This document shows positions 17,071-26,167 of a DNA stretch of 64,000 nucleotides, one piece after another. The stretch is from NCBI GenBank assembly GCA_002412495.1, contig DHVE01000068.1, positions 1 to 64,000 on the forward strand. Reading direction: 5' to 3'. The stretch is from Betaproteobacteria bacterium UBA5216. GTDB taxonomy: Bacteria; Pseudomonadota; Gammaproteobacteria; Burkholderiales; SG8-41. A program made the translations under genes and the position numbers. A model generated the notes under the pieces. It did no database searches. It saw only the letters and a list, made by a program, of their open reading frames with translations, and had not been told where the DNA came from. Numbering within the stretch: the first letter of the stretch is position 1; the number at the start of each line of letters is the position of its first letter.

Positions 17071-17273
17071 GGCGACGTCCCCCCGGTCAGACTGAACACA
17101 TGCGACGGCTCGTCGGCATACGTCAACGTACCAGTGGTCAGCGCCGCGCGACGTGCGCGCGCCGCGCGAGTGGAACGCAGCAACTCCTGTAACTGCGCAT
17201 CGTTCAGGCGCGTCATGCCGATATCCGCGGCCATCTTGCGCACGTCGTCCAGCGTTAGATCATCGCTTGTCAT
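17067..17273 (-). CDS. 68-residue protein coupled to amidase
   Basis: A short protein (MTSDDLTLDDVRKMAADIGM...) predicted mostly helical, with an Arg/Ala-rich segment (STRAARARRAAL) in the middle and a flexible tail. It overlaps the amidase start by four bases (ATGA), which implies stoichiometric synthesis. Small GatC- or AtzG-like partners stabilise other amidase-signature enzymes, and this gene holds the equivalent place, but I do not see clear sequence similarity to either. Function is unknown. Confidence 0.7.
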   Translation of the reverse strand: MTSDDLTLDDVRKMAADIGMTRLNDAQLQELLRSTRAARARRAALTTGTLTYADEPSHVFSLTGGTSP

Positions 17274-17343
17274 GGTTTATATTTCCCCAAGTAAAACTGC
17301 GCATCAATTGTGGTGTTTTACCATCAGCCGCGGCGGTTCATCA

Positions 17344-17787
17344 TCAGCCGCAGCGTTTCGCCTTGCGCGCGGCGCGTTGTTCGGCTTCGTATTCCTTTAT
17401 CGCCTCGTGCGCGGTGGCGAAGGCGCTGAGGCTCGCGTAGACGCCGGCATACACATACACGTGCAGCAATATCTCGCCGATCTCGCGCTTGGTCCAGCCG
17501 GTACGCAAGCAGGTTTTGACATGCAGCTTGACCGCACCTGCCTGCGACTGCGCGGCCGTTGAGGCCAGCGACAGTGCCGCGCGGACTTTGTGATTGAGCC
17601 CGGGGCGCGCCCACACCGTGCCCCAGCAGAATTCGTCGGTCACGTCCTCGAACATTTTGAGGAATTCGTCGGCTTCGCGGTAGCGGCGATCCACGTGCGC
17701 GTCGCCATGCACTTTGCGCCGAACGATTTCGCCCTTGCGCCCAAGGGCGCTTTTCGCGGTTGGTTTTTTTGCCAGCGTTTTTGCCAT
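17344..17787 (-). CDS. Carboxymuconolactone decarboxylase-family protein
   Basis: 147 residues; after a Lys-rich N-terminus comes the CMD core EFCWGTVWARPGLNHKVRAALSLA and GAVKLHVKTCLRTGWTKREIGEILLHVYVYAGVYAS, close to 4-carboxymuconolactone decarboxylase and gamma-carboxymuconolactone-type proteins of the protocatechuate branch. The His in LHVKTCLRTG corresponds to the active-site His of that family. It lies 13 bases after the hydrolase gene stop. Hydrolase plus CMD recalls PcaD plus PcaC, which act on successive lactone steps, but assignment to the 3-oxoadipate pathway is only an inference since other pca genes are missing. Confidence 0.88.
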   Translation of the reverse strand: MAKTLAKKPTAKSALGRKGEIVRRKVHGDAHVDRRYREADEFLKMFEDVTDEFCWGTVWARPGLNHKVRAALSLASTAAQSQAGAVKLHVKTCLRTGWTKREIGEILLHVYVYAGVYASLSAFATAHEAIKEYEAEQRAARKAKRCG

Positions 17788-17800
17788 TCGTGTTCTCCAG

Positions 17801-18679
17801 TTATTTTTTGGCCATGGTTGATTTGTTCAGCGAGCGCGGATCGCGCCCGCGCCAGCGACCGGAATCGACCTGCGCCAGAAATTCCGCGACGAGGTTGTTG
17901 AACACCACCGGCTCTTCCAGATTGACCGCGTGGCCGGTGTTCGGCACCACGGTCAGCATGGCCGAGGGGCATACCCGCTTGATGAACACGCCGGGATCCA
18001 GGCAATTATCGTCCTCGTCGCCGCTCATGATGTGCAGCGGCACGCGGCACTTGCGCAGCGCGGATTCCAGACCGTAGATCGTCGGCCGCTTGCCCTGCAC
18101 GCCGCGCAGGGTGTTGGCGGAACCGAGCGCGGAATGCTTGGCGAATTCGGCGCAAAAATGCGCAAAGCCACGCGGATTCTTGTTCTGAAACTGCACGCGC
18201 GCGGGGCCAATCTGATAGGGCTTGACCGCTTCCGCTGTGCCCAATTCGAGAAAGCGTTTGATCATCACCTCGTTGTCGTGCAAAAACTGCTGGCGTTTGT
18301 CCGGATCGGAGCCATAGCCCGCGCCAACCACGGTGCACGATAGCGCCATGCGCGGATAACGCAGCGCAAAATGCAGCGTCGCGTACGCGCCCATCGAGCA
18401 GCCGATGATGTGCGCCTTGCGGATTTTCAGGTGCCGCATCACGTTGGCGATGTCGTCGGTAGCGATGGCCTGAGAATATTTCGACGCCGCCTTCGGCACA
18501 TCCGACGGCGGATAGCCGCGCGCGTTGTAGGCAACGCAACGATAACGCCGGCTGAAATACTGCATTTGCGCCTCCCAGCCGTAGAGGTCATCGGCGAATT
18601 CATGCACCCAGACAATGGGCGTGCCCTTGCCGGTTTCCTCGTAATACAAATTCACATCACCTGATTTCGCGTATGGCAT
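17801..18679 (-). CDS. Alpha/beta hydrolase, PcaD-like
   Basis: 292 residues with the standard fold: VHEFADDLYGW at the oxyanion region, YNARGYPPSDVP, nucleophile elbow GCSMGAY (Ser near 95), acid in SGDEDDNCLDP and base in NTGHAVNLEEP. The domain order resembles 3-oxoadipate enol-lactonases and C-C hydrolases. It is the first gene of a minus-strand run with a CMD-family gene directly downstream, the same order as pcaD-pcaC fusions or pairs. The C-terminal tail RGRDPRSLNKSTMAKK is extended. Start follows GGGAGACGACC at normal spacing. Confidence 0.88.
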   Translation of the reverse strand: MPYAKSGDVNLYYEETGKGTPIVWVHEFADDLYGWEAQMQYFSRRYRCVAYNARGYPPSDVPKAASKYSQAIATDDIANVMRHLKIRKAHIIGCSMGAYATLHFALRYPRMALSCTVVGAGYGSDPDKRQQFLHDNEVMIKRFLELGTAEAVKPYQIGPARVQFQNKNPRGFAHFCAEFAKHSALGSANTLRGVQGKRPTIYGLESALRKCRVPLHIMSGDEDDNCLDPGVFIKRVCPSAMLTVVPNTGHAVNLEEPVVFNNLVAEFLAQVDSGRWRGRDPRSLNKSTMAKK

Positions 18680-18878
18680 GGTCGTCTCCCGGTTGTATTC
18701 AGGATTCTACGCGTTCCGGGTGATATGGTAGATTGCGCCGGCTGGTGCCGGTCACGATGGGTTAGCCGCTGAGGCTACTGTGGTGCTGCGGTGGCCGAGG
18801 GGTGGCGGTGCGGGAATTGTCCGGCAACCCCGCAAGATGCATTGTGCCGGCCGCTCTGCGTTACGACAGGAGAAATGA

Positions 18879-19849
18879 ATGCTGCGCGCGTTGTTGCTTG
18901 TGCTTCCGTGGGGCGGGTTCGCGGTGCCGGCGCTTGGGCAGGCGCAATCCTTTCCGTCGCGCGCCGTGCGCATCGTGGTGCCGTATCCCGCGGGTGGTCC
19001 CGTGGATACGCTCGCGCGGCCGGTTGCCAGGGAACTCAGCTTGCTCTGGGGGCAGCAAGTGCTGATCGAGAACGTGCCCGGCGGGGATACTTCCATTGGC
19101 GCGTCCCGTGCCGCCACCGCCGCGCCCGATGGCCTACGCTGCTGATGACTACCAGTACGACGGTGGTGGGCAATCGCTTTCTGTTCAAGAAGCTGCCCTA
19201 CGATCCGGACAAGAACCTGCTGCCCGTTACCCTGCTGGGTCGCAGCGGTTCGTTTGTGATCGTGCACCCGTCGCTGCCCGTCAAGACATTGCGCGATCTG
19301 GTAACGCTGGCGCGCGGCGCGCCAGGCAAGGTTGCGTATGGTTCGCTCGGCAGGGCGTCGGTTGCGCATCTGATGTTTGGCGCCATCGGCAAACGCGAAG
19401 GCGTGAGTTTTAATCACGTCCCTTACAAGGGCTCCGCACCGGCGCTGACCGCCATTGTTTCAGGCGAGGTGTCCGTGTTCGTGGTCAGCCCGGCGGGGAG
19501 CGGAACGATGGTGAAATCCGGCAAATTGCGCGCCATCGCGATCACCAGCCCGAGCCGCACGAAACTGTTTCCGGACGTGCCGAGCGTCGAGGAAGCGGGT
19601 TACCCCTACGTTTCGTCCTGGATATGGTACGGGCTATTCGCGCCCGGCGGCGCCAGCGCGCAGCTCGTCGAGCGCATTTATCGTGACACGACCGCCATTC
19701 TGAAGCGGCCGGAATTCGTGGCGCGCTACCTCGCCGGGTCCAGTCTGGATGAAGTCGCCAGTACCCCGGCAGAACTCGCTGACATGATTCGCGCCGATGT
19801 CGCGAGCTTCGGCGAGATGGTAAAAGCGGCTAACGTTCAGCCGGAGTAG
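18879..19849 (+). pseudogene. Bug/TctC gene with -1 frameshift
   Basis: The ATG at 18879 follows CAGGAGAAATGA and begins a good signal peptide (MLRALLLVLPWGGFAVPALG). Bug motifs run in this frame to AATAAPDGLRC and a stop at 19143-19145, while the family sequence continues in another frame as TLLMTTSTTVVGNRFLFKKLPYDPDKNLLPV to a normal end at 19849. At the junction GATGGCCTACGCTGCTG is one base shorter than the expected codons for DGYTLL, so a single-base deletion around 19133-19138 explains it. The rest shows no other lesion, so the change is recent or a sequencing error. Confidence 0.88.
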
Positions 19850-21186
19850 GTTTCCGGCACGGCGGCCTGCACGAATTTCGCCGCGTTATTCAGCCGATCC
19901 AGCGACCACGCGATTTCGATCACGTCCCAAGCGTGACATTCGGAGCGAGAAGACGCCGCGAGTTCGTGGAATTTCTTTTCGATGTCGGCATCGGTCATGG
20001 GCTTTTCCAGCGAGCCGGTGGCGTGCGGCACGTGGCGTGAAAGCCGGCGGCCATCCGTTAGCGTGATTTCAACATGGGCTGCGGCTGTGTCGCAGGACGC
20101 GTCGGGTTGTGTCGAAACCTTACCGCGCAACGAGACGACGGCGGGTTCACCCACGCACGCATCGGTAAATTGCGCGACACCCGCCAACCCATGCAGGATC
20201 GATACCGCCACCACGTGCGCTACCGATAATTTGCTTTCAAGTCCGCTCGCGGGTTCCGTGCGGCCAGTGATTTCGAGCGCGAGCGGATTCATGCGCACGG
20301 CGACGCTGGCGATTTCATTCGCGTCAAGTCGGGCTTCGCTGCGCAATTGCAGGCAGGCATCGATGGCGGCGTGCAACACAATGCCGCACGGATACGGTTT
20401 GTAGGCATTGGCGGCGAGTTCCCATGTTTCGCCGAGGCCGCGCGTGAGTTCGTCGAGTTGGGGTTCATGGCCGAGCACGTGCGCGAATCCGCGCGGCGCT
20501 TCGAGCACGCGTTCGGAGCTGGTGAATTGGCGTTCCGCCAGCACGGCCGCAAGCAAGCCGCCGCGCGCGGCATGGCCGAGGTTGTAACTCTTGCCCATGC
20601 CGCCCATCATCTCGCGCACGCCGCTCGCTTGCGTCGCGGCGAGGCCGAACGCCCATGCGGTCTGTTGCGTATTAAGTTTCAGCAGCTTCGCCGCGCCCGC
20701 CGCCGCGCCAAACACACCGCACGTCGATGAAATATGCCAGCCGTGCGCGTAATGCCACGGCGAAACCGCGTTGCCTACGCGGCACGCGACTTCGATGCCG
20801 AGCACGAACGCTTGGATGAATTGCGCGCCCGTCACCGGACGATGTTCGGCCAGCGCGCACAAGGCCGCCGCCACCGGCACGGTGGGATGCATCACCGTGC
20901 GCAGATGTGTGTCGTCGTAATCGAGGATGTTCGACGAAATACCATTGATGAGCGCCGCATGTAGCGCATCCATTTTTTCATGGCGGCCGATCAGCGACGA
21001 CGTACGTGCGCCGGAGAATTCATTGAGCGCTGCCAAGGCGCGTTCAACGGTGTCATCGCGACAGCCGCCGATCGCGCAGCCCATCCAGTTGAGCAAGGCG
21101 CGCTTGGCTTCGTGACGCATCACCGGCGGAATATCGCCCCAGCGTGAGTCGGCGACGAAGCGCGCGAGGGTTTGTGTTTCGTTCAT
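19837..21186 (-). CDS. MmgE/PrpD-family protein
   Basis: 449 residues of the MmgE/PrpD family, which includes 2-methylcitrate dehydratase, cis-aconitate decarboxylase and iminodisuccinate epimerase. An N-terminal helical domain (MHPTVPVAAALCALAEH, GWHISSTCGVFGAAAGAAKLL, AARGGLLAAVLAERQFTSSE) is followed by a C-terminal domain containing NAYKPYPCGIVLHAAIDAC. HPT and KPYPCG are the substrate-pocket landmarks of the family. The last 13 bases overlap the converging end of the frameshifted Bug gene. Its Bug neighbour on the same strand lies upstream. Reaction unknown; elimination or epimerisation of a dicarboxylate or tricarboxylate is the family theme. Confidence 0.9.
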   Translation of the reverse strand: MNETQTLARFVADSRWGDIPPVMRHEAKRALLNWMGCAIGGCRDDTVERALAALNEFSGARTSSLIGRHEKMDALHAALINGISSNILDYDDTHLRTVMHPTVPVAAALCALAEHRPVTGAQFIQAFVLGIEVACRVGNAVSPWHYAHGWHISSTCGVFGAAAGAAKLLKLNTQQTAWAFGLAATQASGVREMMGGMGKSYNLGHAARGGLLAAVLAERQFTSSERVLEAPRGFAHVLGHEPQLDELTRGLGETWELAANAYKPYPCGIVLHAAIDACLQLRSEARLDANEIASVAVRMNPLALEITGRTEPASGLESKLSVAHVVAVSILHGLAGVAQFTDACVGEPAVVSLRGKVSTQPDASCDTAAAHVEITLTDGRRLSRHVPHATGSLEKPMTDADIEKKFHELAASSRSECHAWDVIEIAWSLDRLNNAAKFVQAAVPETYSG

Positions 21187-21243
21187 GATGGTTGTGGCTC
21201 TAAGCGCAGAGAAATTCGTAACTACATGTTTTTATTATGTTTT

Positions 21244-22218
21244 TCACTCGGCCCGTAATCCGGCATCGCGAGCGACCTGCGCCCATTTTTTGATCTCTGA
21301 TTTCATGAACGCGGCGAATTGCGCCGGCGTGCTGCCCACGCCCTCGGCGCCCATGCCCGTCAGACGTTCCTTGATGTCCGCGGCCGCGAGGGCTTTCACC
21401 GTTTCGGTGTGCAGCCGCGTCACGATGGCATTCGGCGTACCAGCGGGCAGAAACAATCCATTCCAGCCGACGATTTCGTAACCCTTCAAACCGGATTCGT
21501 CGAGCGTGGGCACGTCGGGCACCAGCGACGACCGTTTCAGCCCGCTTAACGCGAGCACGCGCAATTTGCCGGATTTAACAAACGGCAGCGTGCTGGGAAT
21601 ATTTTCCAGCATCAGTTGCAGTTGTCCGCCCATCAGATCGGCCAGCGCCGGCCCACCGCCTTTGTACGGCACGTGCGTCATTTGTAATCCCGCCATGGAC
21701 TTCAACATCTCGCCCGCGAGATGTGGCGTCGTGCCGGTGCCGCCGGAGCCGAAATTCAGTTTGCCCGGATTGGCCTTGGCATGGGCGATAAAATCCTTCA
21801 GCGTTTTCACCGGCATCGACGGATGCACCACCAGTATCAGCGGCGCAGAGGCGACCAGGCTCACCGGCAGCAGATCCTTTTCGGTATCGTAAGGCAGTTT
21901 CTTGAACAGACTCGGGTTAACCGCCAGTGTCAGGCTCATCATCAGCATGGTGTAGCCATCCGGCGCCGCCTTGGCCGCGAGGTCGGTGCCGACGATGCCG
22001 CTGGCGCCGCCTCGGTTGTCGGTGATGACCTGCTGTCCCATGCTTTCGCCAAGCTTGTGACCGATGATGCGGGCGACGATGTCGTTCGATCCGCCGGGGG
22101 CGAAGGGAACGATGAGGCGGATCGGCTTGGAGGGGTAAGCCTGTTGCGCGTGCGCGCCCGCCGCCGCGAACGAGACCAGCGTCAATGCCCACCACCAGAA
22201 ACGTAATCCGGAATTCAT
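21244..22218 (-). CDS. Bug/TctC tricarboxylate-type solute-binding protein
   Basis: 324 residues from the ATG at 22218 (MNSGLRFWWWALTLVSFAAA, cleavage after AHAQ), with GAGG upstream. This copy is almost a family consensus: YPSKPIRLIVPFAPGGSND, VITDNRGGASGIVG, APDGYTMLMMS, KLPYDTEKDLLPV, HVPYKGGGPALADLMGGQ, PTLDESGLKGYEIVGWNGLFLPAGTP. It sits upstream of, and on the same strand as, an MmgE/PrpD gene, and is divergent from a second MmgE/PrpD gene across 142 bases with a palindrome. Confidence 0.94.
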   Translation of the reverse strand: MNSGLRFWWWALTLVSFAAAGAHAQQAYPSKPIRLIVPFAPGGSNDIVARIIGHKLGESMGQQVITDNRGGASGIVGTDLAAKAAPDGYTMLMMSLTLAVNPSLFKKLPYDTEKDLLPVSLVASAPLILVVHPSMPVKTLKDFIAHAKANPGKLNFGSGGTGTTPHLAGEMLKSMAGLQMTHVPYKGGGPALADLMGGQLQLMLENIPSTLPFVKSGKLRVLALSGLKRSSLVPDVPTLDESGLKGYEIVGWNGLFLPAGTPNAIVTRLHTETVKALAAADIKERLTGMGAEGVGSTPAQFAAFMKSEIKKWAQVARDAGLRAE

Positions 22219-22274
22219 GGTATCCCTCGCGAAATAGTCAGTGACCCGAACGAATTCTACCGCCAAGCGAACGA

Positions 22275-22289
22275 GGAATAGTTTATTCC
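22275..22289. promoter_or_regulatory. Candidate operator palindrome
   Basis: GGAATA-GTT-TATTCC is a perfect dyad in the 142-base divergent interval between a Bug gene and an MmgE/PrpD gene. Its place would allow control of both. No regulator gene is nearby. Confidence 0.3.
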
Positions 22290-22360
22290 GAACGGACGGC
22301 GTTCCACCCGGATTAAAATGCGGTGAAAGCGCCCTGCCAGTGTAGAACAGGAGAAATCAC

Positions 22361-23740
22361 GTGTCTGACCGCACCCCACCGCCTTATCTGACCCGGCTCG
22401 CGGCATTTGCCGCGAATACGCAGCTTAACGACATCAGCACTGCCGCGCGCGAACGTGCGCGCTGGATTCTTGCCGATTGTATTCCCGTCATCGCAGCGGG
22501 CATGCAGCAGCCGGAGATGGGGAAATTTATCGCCACGCATCTCGCGGGCGCGGCGCCGGGCAATGCTTGGGTGATCGGCGCGGGCAAACGCGCCAGTGCG
22601 ATGGATGCCGCGCTGCTCAATGGTACCGCAGGCACGTGGCTGGAACTCGACGAGGGCAACCTGTTCGCGAAAGGACATCCGGGCATTCAAGTGGTGCCGG
22701 CCGCGGTGGCGCTGGCACAGGAGCTGGGTTGCGGCGGCGCCGAGGTGCTGCGTGCGGTGGCGCTGGGTTATGAATTGTCGGCGCGTATCAGCCGCGCGGC
22801 GCAGATGCGGCTGATTTTTCATCCGCACGGCACTTATGGCGTAATGGGCGCCGCGATCGCGGCGGGCGTGTTAAAGCGTTTTAACGCCGCGCAAATGCTA
22901 GAGCTCATCAACTGCGCGGCCACCATGGGCATGGCGAGCAGTCGCCAGACGCTGCTTGACGGCGCGACCGTGCGCAATATTTTCACCGGTCATTCCGGGT
23001 TCATGGGCCTGACGGCGGCGCGACTGGTCGAGTGCGGTTTCACCGGCGAGATCGACAGCGTGGGCACGGTATACGGCCGGGGCATTTACTCGGATACTTT
23101 TGATCCAGCGCTGGCAGTCGCCGGCCTCGGCGAAGAATGGTTGATCGCAAAAAGTTACTTCAAGCTGCATCCGATCGGGCGTTACGCGCACTCCGCAATC
23201 GATGCGCTGGAAGATTTGCTTACACGCGTTCCCGGCGGCAAGCTGGCGGCGAACGACATCGAGCGTATCGAACGCATAGATGTTGCAGCCTACATGCTGG
23301 CGGCGAGCTTGAACGGCAAAAACATCGTGTCGAGTTTTGGCGCGCGCTTTTCCGTGCCGTTTGCACTGGCAAGCATTTTGGTTCACGGCCGTTCGGGGTT
23401 GAAGAGTTTCGATGATGCCGCGGTCGCCAATCAAGCCGTGCAGGCGCTGGTGCAGCGCGTGTTTGTACGCGAGGAGCCGGCCTACACCGCGCGGTATCCC
23501 GCGGAGCAGCCCGTCCTTGTGCGCATCGTGATGAAAAACGGCGCCGCTTACGAGGGCAACTGCACCGTCACCAAGGGCGAGCCGGCGAATCCGCACACGC
23601 CGGCAGACCTGTCCGGAAAATTCTTTGAGCTGGGCGAGCCGATCTGGGGCAGGCCGGTCACGCAACAATTGTTCGACCGGCTGATGAAGATCGAGGACAT
23701 CCGCGACTTTCGCGCGCTGGCGGGTGAGCTGTTGTTGTGA
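22361..23740 (+). CDS. MmgE/PrpD-family protein
   Basis: 459 residues from a GTG preceded by CAGGAGAAATCAC. Family landmarks: LNGTAGTWLELDEGN, KGHPGIQVVPAAVALAQELG, FHPHGTYGVMGAAIAAGVLKRF, and YFKLHPIGRYAHSAIDALEDL, the counterpart of the KPYP block in other members. It belongs to a divergent subgroup (LHPIGRYAHSA) from the MmgE/PrpD gene at 19.8 kb, so the paralogues probably have different substrates. It begins a plus-strand run of Bug, MmgE/PrpD and dihydropyrimidinase genes. Confidence 0.9.
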   Translation: MSDRTPPPYLTRLAAFAANTQLNDISTAARERARWILADCIPVIAAGMQQPEMGKFIATHLAGAAPGNAWVIGAGKRASAMDAALLNGTAGTWLELDEGNLFAKGHPGIQVVPAAVALAQELGCGGAEVLRAVALGYELSARISRAAQMRLIFHPHGTYGVMGAAIAAGVLKRFNAAQMLELINCAATMGMASSRQTLLDGATVRNIFTGHSGFMGLTAARLVECGFTGEIDSVGTVYGRGIYSDTFDPALAVAGLGEEWLIAKSYFKLHPIGRYAHSAIDALEDLLTRVPGGKLAANDIERIERIDVAAYMLAASLNGKNIVSSFGARFSVPFALASILVHGRSGLKSFDDAAVANQAVQALVQRVFVREEPAYTARYPAEQPVLVRIVMKNGAAYEGNCTVTKGEPANPHTPADLSGKFFELGEPIWGRPVTQQLFDRLMKIEDIRDFRALAGELLL

Positions 23741-23815
23741 TGGCGTGCGGTGACGCGTGGCGCGGTGCGGTATGATTTGTGCGTTCGTCGCGAGACTCTG
23801 ACAAGGGAAAACACC

Positions 23816-24790
23816 ATGAAAGGTTTTCGATTGGCCGCGGCCATGGCCGTGCTCGGATGGGGGTGCGTGGCCGCGCATCAGGCCGTCGCGCAGAAGTTCC
23901 CCGACAAAACCGTGCGCATTGTCGTGCCCTTCACGCCGGGTGGCGGCACCGATGTCTTCGCGCGCATTCTCGCGCAGCGATTGTCCGAGGTCTACGGCCA
24001 GCAGTTCATTGTCGATAACCGTCCGGGCGCGGGTTCCACCATCGGCACCGAATTTGTCGCGCGCTCGCCGGCGGACGGTTACACGTTACTGATGACCTCC
24101 GCGTCGTTTGCGTTCACGCCGGGGCTTTACCCGAAGCTGCGTTACGACTCGCTCAAGGATTTCACCGCGGTGTCGCAGATGGTGCGCGTGCCCCATGTGA
24201 TCACCGTGCTGCCGACGTTGCCGGTGAAAGACATTCAGGATCTGGTGCGTCTCGCGCGCGCCCAGCCGGGGCAGGTGCTGTATGCCTCGGCGGGGCCGGG
24301 CAGCGCCATGCACCTGGCGGGAGCGTTGTTCGCGGTGGTAACCAAAACGCAACTGGCACATGTGCCGTACAAGGGCGGCCCGCAAACCGCAACCGCCGTG
24401 ATGAGCGGCGAAGCAACCACCGCGTTCAATACGCCGGAAACCATCATGGGCCTGCTGCGCGCCAAGCGATTGCGCGCGCTGGCGGTATCTACGCGTGAGC
24501 GCGCGCCGGCGTTGCCGGATGTGCCCACCGCGATTGAAGCGGGGATCAAGGACTACGAAGCCATCGGCTGGTTCGGCATGCTGGCGCCTTCCAACACCCC
24601 TGGCGCGATAGTCGAGCAAATCAGCGGTGAAATCGCCAAGGCGATGGCGCTGCCCGCGATCCGCGAGCGTGCTTTGCAGGAAGGGGCCACGCCGGTGGGC
24701 AACACGCCTGCGCAGTTCGACAAATTCGTGCGCGACGAGATTTCGAAGTGGACGAAAATTATTCGGGATGCGGGGATTAAACTGGAGTAG
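23816..24790 (+). CDS. Bug/TctC tricarboxylate-type solute-binding protein
   Basis: 324 residues from the ATG at 23816 (MKGFRLAAAMAVLGWGCVAA, cleavage after QAVAQ), with AAGGGAAAACACC upstream. Landmarks: FPDKTVRIVVPFTPGGGTDVFAR, VDNRPGAGSTIG, PADGYTLLMTSAS, KLRYDSLKDFTAV, HVPYKGGPQTATAVMSGE, PTAIEAGIKDYEAIGWFGMLAPSNTP. It sits between two MmgE/PrpD genes and ends six bases before the next start, so co-translation is likely. Ligand unknown. Confidence 0.93.
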   Translation: MKGFRLAAAMAVLGWGCVAAHQAVAQKFPDKTVRIVVPFTPGGGTDVFARILAQRLSEVYGQQFIVDNRPGAGSTIGTEFVARSPADGYTLLMTSASFAFTPGLYPKLRYDSLKDFTAVSQMVRVPHVITVLPTLPVKDIQDLVRLARAQPGQVLYASAGPGSAMHLAGALFAVVTKTQLAHVPYKGGPQTATAVMSGEATTAFNTPETIMGLLRAKRLRALAVSTRERAPALPDVPTAIEAGIKDYEAIGWFGMLAPSNTPGAIVEQISGEIAKAMALPAIRERALQEGATPVGNTPAQFDKFVRDEISKWTKIIRDAGIKLE

Positions 24791-24795
24791 GCCGC

Positions 24796-26151
24796 ATGGG
24801 ACAGCAGATAGAAGCGCTTGCGAAGTTCGCGGCGGAAACCCGTTGGGAAACGGTGCCCGCGCCGGTGCAGCGGCACACCAAGCTGGTGCTGCTCGACACC
24901 ATCGGCGTGATGCTGGCCGGCTCGGTGCGGCCCGAAGTCGCGCAGGTGCGCGAACGCATGGCGGCCACGGCGGGCACGGGCGCCACGGTGTATGCGCGCG
25001 GCTGGCCCACGCAGGATCCGCGCACGGCGGCGTTGCTCAACGGCATCGCCGGTCGCGCCATCGAATTGTGCGAGGGGTTGCGGCTGGTGACCGGCCAGGC
25101 GGCGATGCAAATACTGCCGGGTATTTTGTCGGTGGGCGAACACGCGCGCGCGAGCGGCAAGACGCTGCTGGCGGCGCTGGTGTCGGGCTACGACGTCGCC
25201 GCGCGGCTGGGCATGGGGTTTACGCCGCGTCCGTTGGCACATCAGAACGGACAGGCGATGTTGCTTGCCGCCGCTGCCGCCGGGGCGCGCATGCGCGGGC
25301 TCGATGCGGCCGGCGTGAGCCGTGCGATGCGCATTTCGGCGGTGCTGATGATGACGCCGAGTTACATGAACACCGGCGCGGGCGCCACCGCACTCAACAT
25401 CGCCGGCGGCATGAGTGGCTTCGCGGGCGCGTTGGCGCCCGATCTGGCACTGGCGGGCATCGAGGCACAGGAGAATGCGATCGAAGAAGCGTTGGGTCAG
25501 CTCGTGGGCGACGGGTTCAAACCCGACAATCTGTTGGATGAACTGGGTACGCGCTGGGAGATCACGCGCAATTATTTCCGGCTGTATGCGTGCTGCAATC
25601 CGATTCATCCCGCGCTGGATGTGTTGAAAGCGGCATTGGCGGAATTGAAGCCGCGCGCGGCGGAAATCGAACGCATCGAGTTCGCGACGTACCGGTTTGC
25701 CTCGGTGATGCGCGGCGCGAATCCACCGAATTATTTTGCCTCGAAGTATTCGCTGCCGCATGCGGCGGCGGTGATGGTGGTGCGCGGGCGCGCACAGCAC
25801 GCGGATATCGATGACAGCGCCTTGCTGGACCCGGTGATCACCGCGTTGCGTCAGCGCGTGAGCGTCGTTGAAGACCCGGCGATGAGCGCCGTTGCGCCGC
25901 GCTTGCGTCCGGCGCGCGTGACCGTGACGCTGAAGGATGGCCGCACCGCCACACATGCCTGCGAAAGTCACGAAGGCGATTTCAATCAGCCGTACGCCGA
26001 GTCAGTACTGCGTGAAAAGTATCGCGAATTGGCGGCGCATGTGCTCGATGCGAAGGGCGTCGCGCACGTGGAACAAGCGATTGATCGCTGCGACGAATGG
26101 ACGAGCGTCGCGGATTTCACGGCATTATTGCGAAAACAAAATACTTCTTAA
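24796..26151 (+). CDS. MmgE/PrpD-family protein
   Basis: 451 residues. Family blocks: VLLDTIGVMLAGSVRPEV, LLNGIAGRAIELCEGLRL, QMLPGILSVGEH-like segment, AHQNGQAMLLAAAAAGARMRGL, NIAGGMSGFAGALAPDL and NYFRLYACCNPIHPALDVL. The pocket motif normally reading KPYP..H is RLYACCNPIH, with two adjacent cysteines, different from its paralogues. It follows a Bug gene by only six bases and precedes dihydropyrimidinase by 16 bases, so the three are probably one operon. Confidence 0.9.
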   Translation: MGQQIEALAKFAAETRWETVPAPVQRHTKLVLLDTIGVMLAGSVRPEVAQVRERMAATAGTGATVYARGWPTQDPRTAALLNGIAGRAIELCEGLRLVTGQAAMQILPGILSVGEHARASGKTLLAALVSGYDVAARLGMGFTPRPLAHQNGQAMLLAAAAAGARMRGLDAAGVSRAMRISAVLMMTPSYMNTGAGATALNIAGGMSGFAGALAPDLALAGIEAQENAIEEALGQLVGDGFKPDNLLDELGTRWEITRNYFRLYACCNPIHPALDVLKAALAELKPRAAEIERIEFATYRFASVMRGANPPNYFASKYSLPHAAAVMVVRGRAQHADIDDSALLDPVITALRQRVSVVEDPAMSAVAPRLRPARVTVTLKDGRTATHACESHEGDFNQPYAESVLREKYRELAAHVLDAKGVAHVEQAIDRCDEWTSVADFTALLRKQNTS

Positions 26152-26167
26152 AAACAAGGGGTTATCG

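Noticed and set aside
17344..18679. Part of a protocatechuate (pca) operon
   Set aside because: Hydrolase plus CMD order recalls pcaD-pcaC, but no pcaG, pcaH, pcaB, pcaI or pcaJ genes are in the window, so the pathway name is not justified.
24553..25971. Minus-strand open frame of 472 codons
   Set aside because: Fully antisense to a Bug and an MmgE/PrpD gene with complete family motifs; its composition is typical of shadow frames.
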